A stretch of 52,815 nucleotides of DNA, from positions 1-52,815 of the forward strand of contig BDSY01000080.1 in NCBI GenBank assembly GCA_002897895.1, written 5' to 3'. Positions 52,617 to 52,815 of the stretch are shown in pieces. The position numbers and the translations under genes are program-made. The stretch's first letter is position 1. Each line of letters opens with the position of its first letter. This stretch comes from a bacterium BMS3Abin06. Its GTDB lineage: Bacteria; Nitrospirota; Thermodesulfovibrionia; UBA6902. The notes below the pieces were generated by a model that saw only the letters and a program-made list of their open reading frames with translations, was not told the DNA's origin and did no database searches.

Positions 52617-52815
52617 TCAGGTTAGATATTTATCTTTAGGGATTTTCAACAATTTTATCACATCTAATTGATTTGGTAAAAGGCCATCCGAAAAAGTTTT
52701 TAATGTTTTCTTCCCACTGTATAACTCATAGTGAAAAATATTTTCAAAAATTCTACAAATCTGTTCCCAGGTTGGAGTTCCTGTAGGTCTTTGTTCCGGC
52801 AGTATTTTTATCTTT
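52617..52815 (-). CDS. Unidentified protein, C-terminal part only (runs off the window)
   Basis: On the minus strand, 65 codons are open from the window edge to TGA at 52617-52619. The peptide (KIKILPEQRPTGTPTWEQIC, then RIFENIFHYELYSGKKTLKT and LLPNQLDVIKLLKIPKDKYL) has natural-looking composition, including Trp, Cys and Pro. I do not recognise a family. It lies upstream of hsdR in the same orientation, so it could be a gene of the original restriction locus. Confidence 0.4.
   Translation of the reverse strand, partial: KIKILPEQRPTGTPTWEQICRIFENIFHYELYSGKKTLKTFSDGLLPNQLDVIKLLKIPKDKYLT

Overview
The window is about 52.8 kb of a moderate-GC, gene-dense bacterial chromosome. Its owner is a didermal bacterium: it has a BamD-like lipoprotein, RlpA, heptosyltransferase-type GT9 and type IV pilins. 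It carries a futalosine hydrolase (menaquinone by the futalosine route), a four-subunit succinate dehydrogenase/fumarate reductase, a Bacillus-type PurF with predicted Fe-S ligands, a one-piece PurL and several GTG/TTG starts. Together these resemble Nitrospirota (Thermodesulfovibrio-like) or Desulfobacterota. That placement is an inference; there is no rRNA in the window to settle it.

Layout. 1-3.5 kb: ion and stress genes (the end of a CPA2 antiporter, a tandem UspA, a PsiE-family membrane protein), then a patch of palindromic repeats and a truncated nhaA. 3.6-9.2 kb: purL and purF. 9.2-17.9 kb, minus strand: a Uma2 protein, an envelope sugar cluster (GT9, methyltransferase, GT2, GT4), a polyprenyl-phosphate phosphoribosyltransferase-like UbiA protein, and two pilins flanking a membrane GT-C/TPR protein. 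18.2-23.4 kb, plus strand: an oligopeptide ABC transporter (binding protein and two permeases), a TlpA-like thioredoxin and a QueG-like Fe-S protein. 23.4-27.8 kb, minus strand: an RloA/RloB (AbiL-like) defence pair, a probable transposase remnant, a SprT-like metalloprotein and an orphan ParA. 28.1-34.5 kb, plus strand: PHP phosphatase, TPR and DUF2914 proteins, sdhABCD, and prfB with its programmed +1 frameshift. 34.6-41.7 kb: a small membrane protein, mqnB, a DUF3568 lipoprotein, precorrin-2 dehydrogenase/bamD, tRNA-Val, tRNA-Asp, cysK, and two convergent phosphofructokinase genes. 41.8-50.6 kb, minus strand: a GT39-like membrane protein, mutL, a B12-binding-type radical SAM enzyme, a GT2, a lipase-like hydrolase, dCMP deaminase and rlpA. 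50.7-52.8 kb: an hsdR pseudogene and an unidentified partial ORF.

The most striking feature is small-repeat biology. purL contains four different heptanucleotide tandem arrays, all translated in frame. Three small inverted-repeat elements (about 133-155 bp) sit against or near gene ends. Two of them share an inner double-hairpin core whose stems covary, although their outer terminal repeats differ. One of these two appears to have inserted into a 10-bp tandem array upstream of mutL. Several genes end within repeat sequence, so their stop codons may be supplied by it. The second theme is a candidate pilin glycosylation locus: pilin - GT-C/TPR - pilin beside a decaprenyl-phosphate phosphoribosyltransferase homologue. 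All identifications come from reading the sequence; no database search was run.
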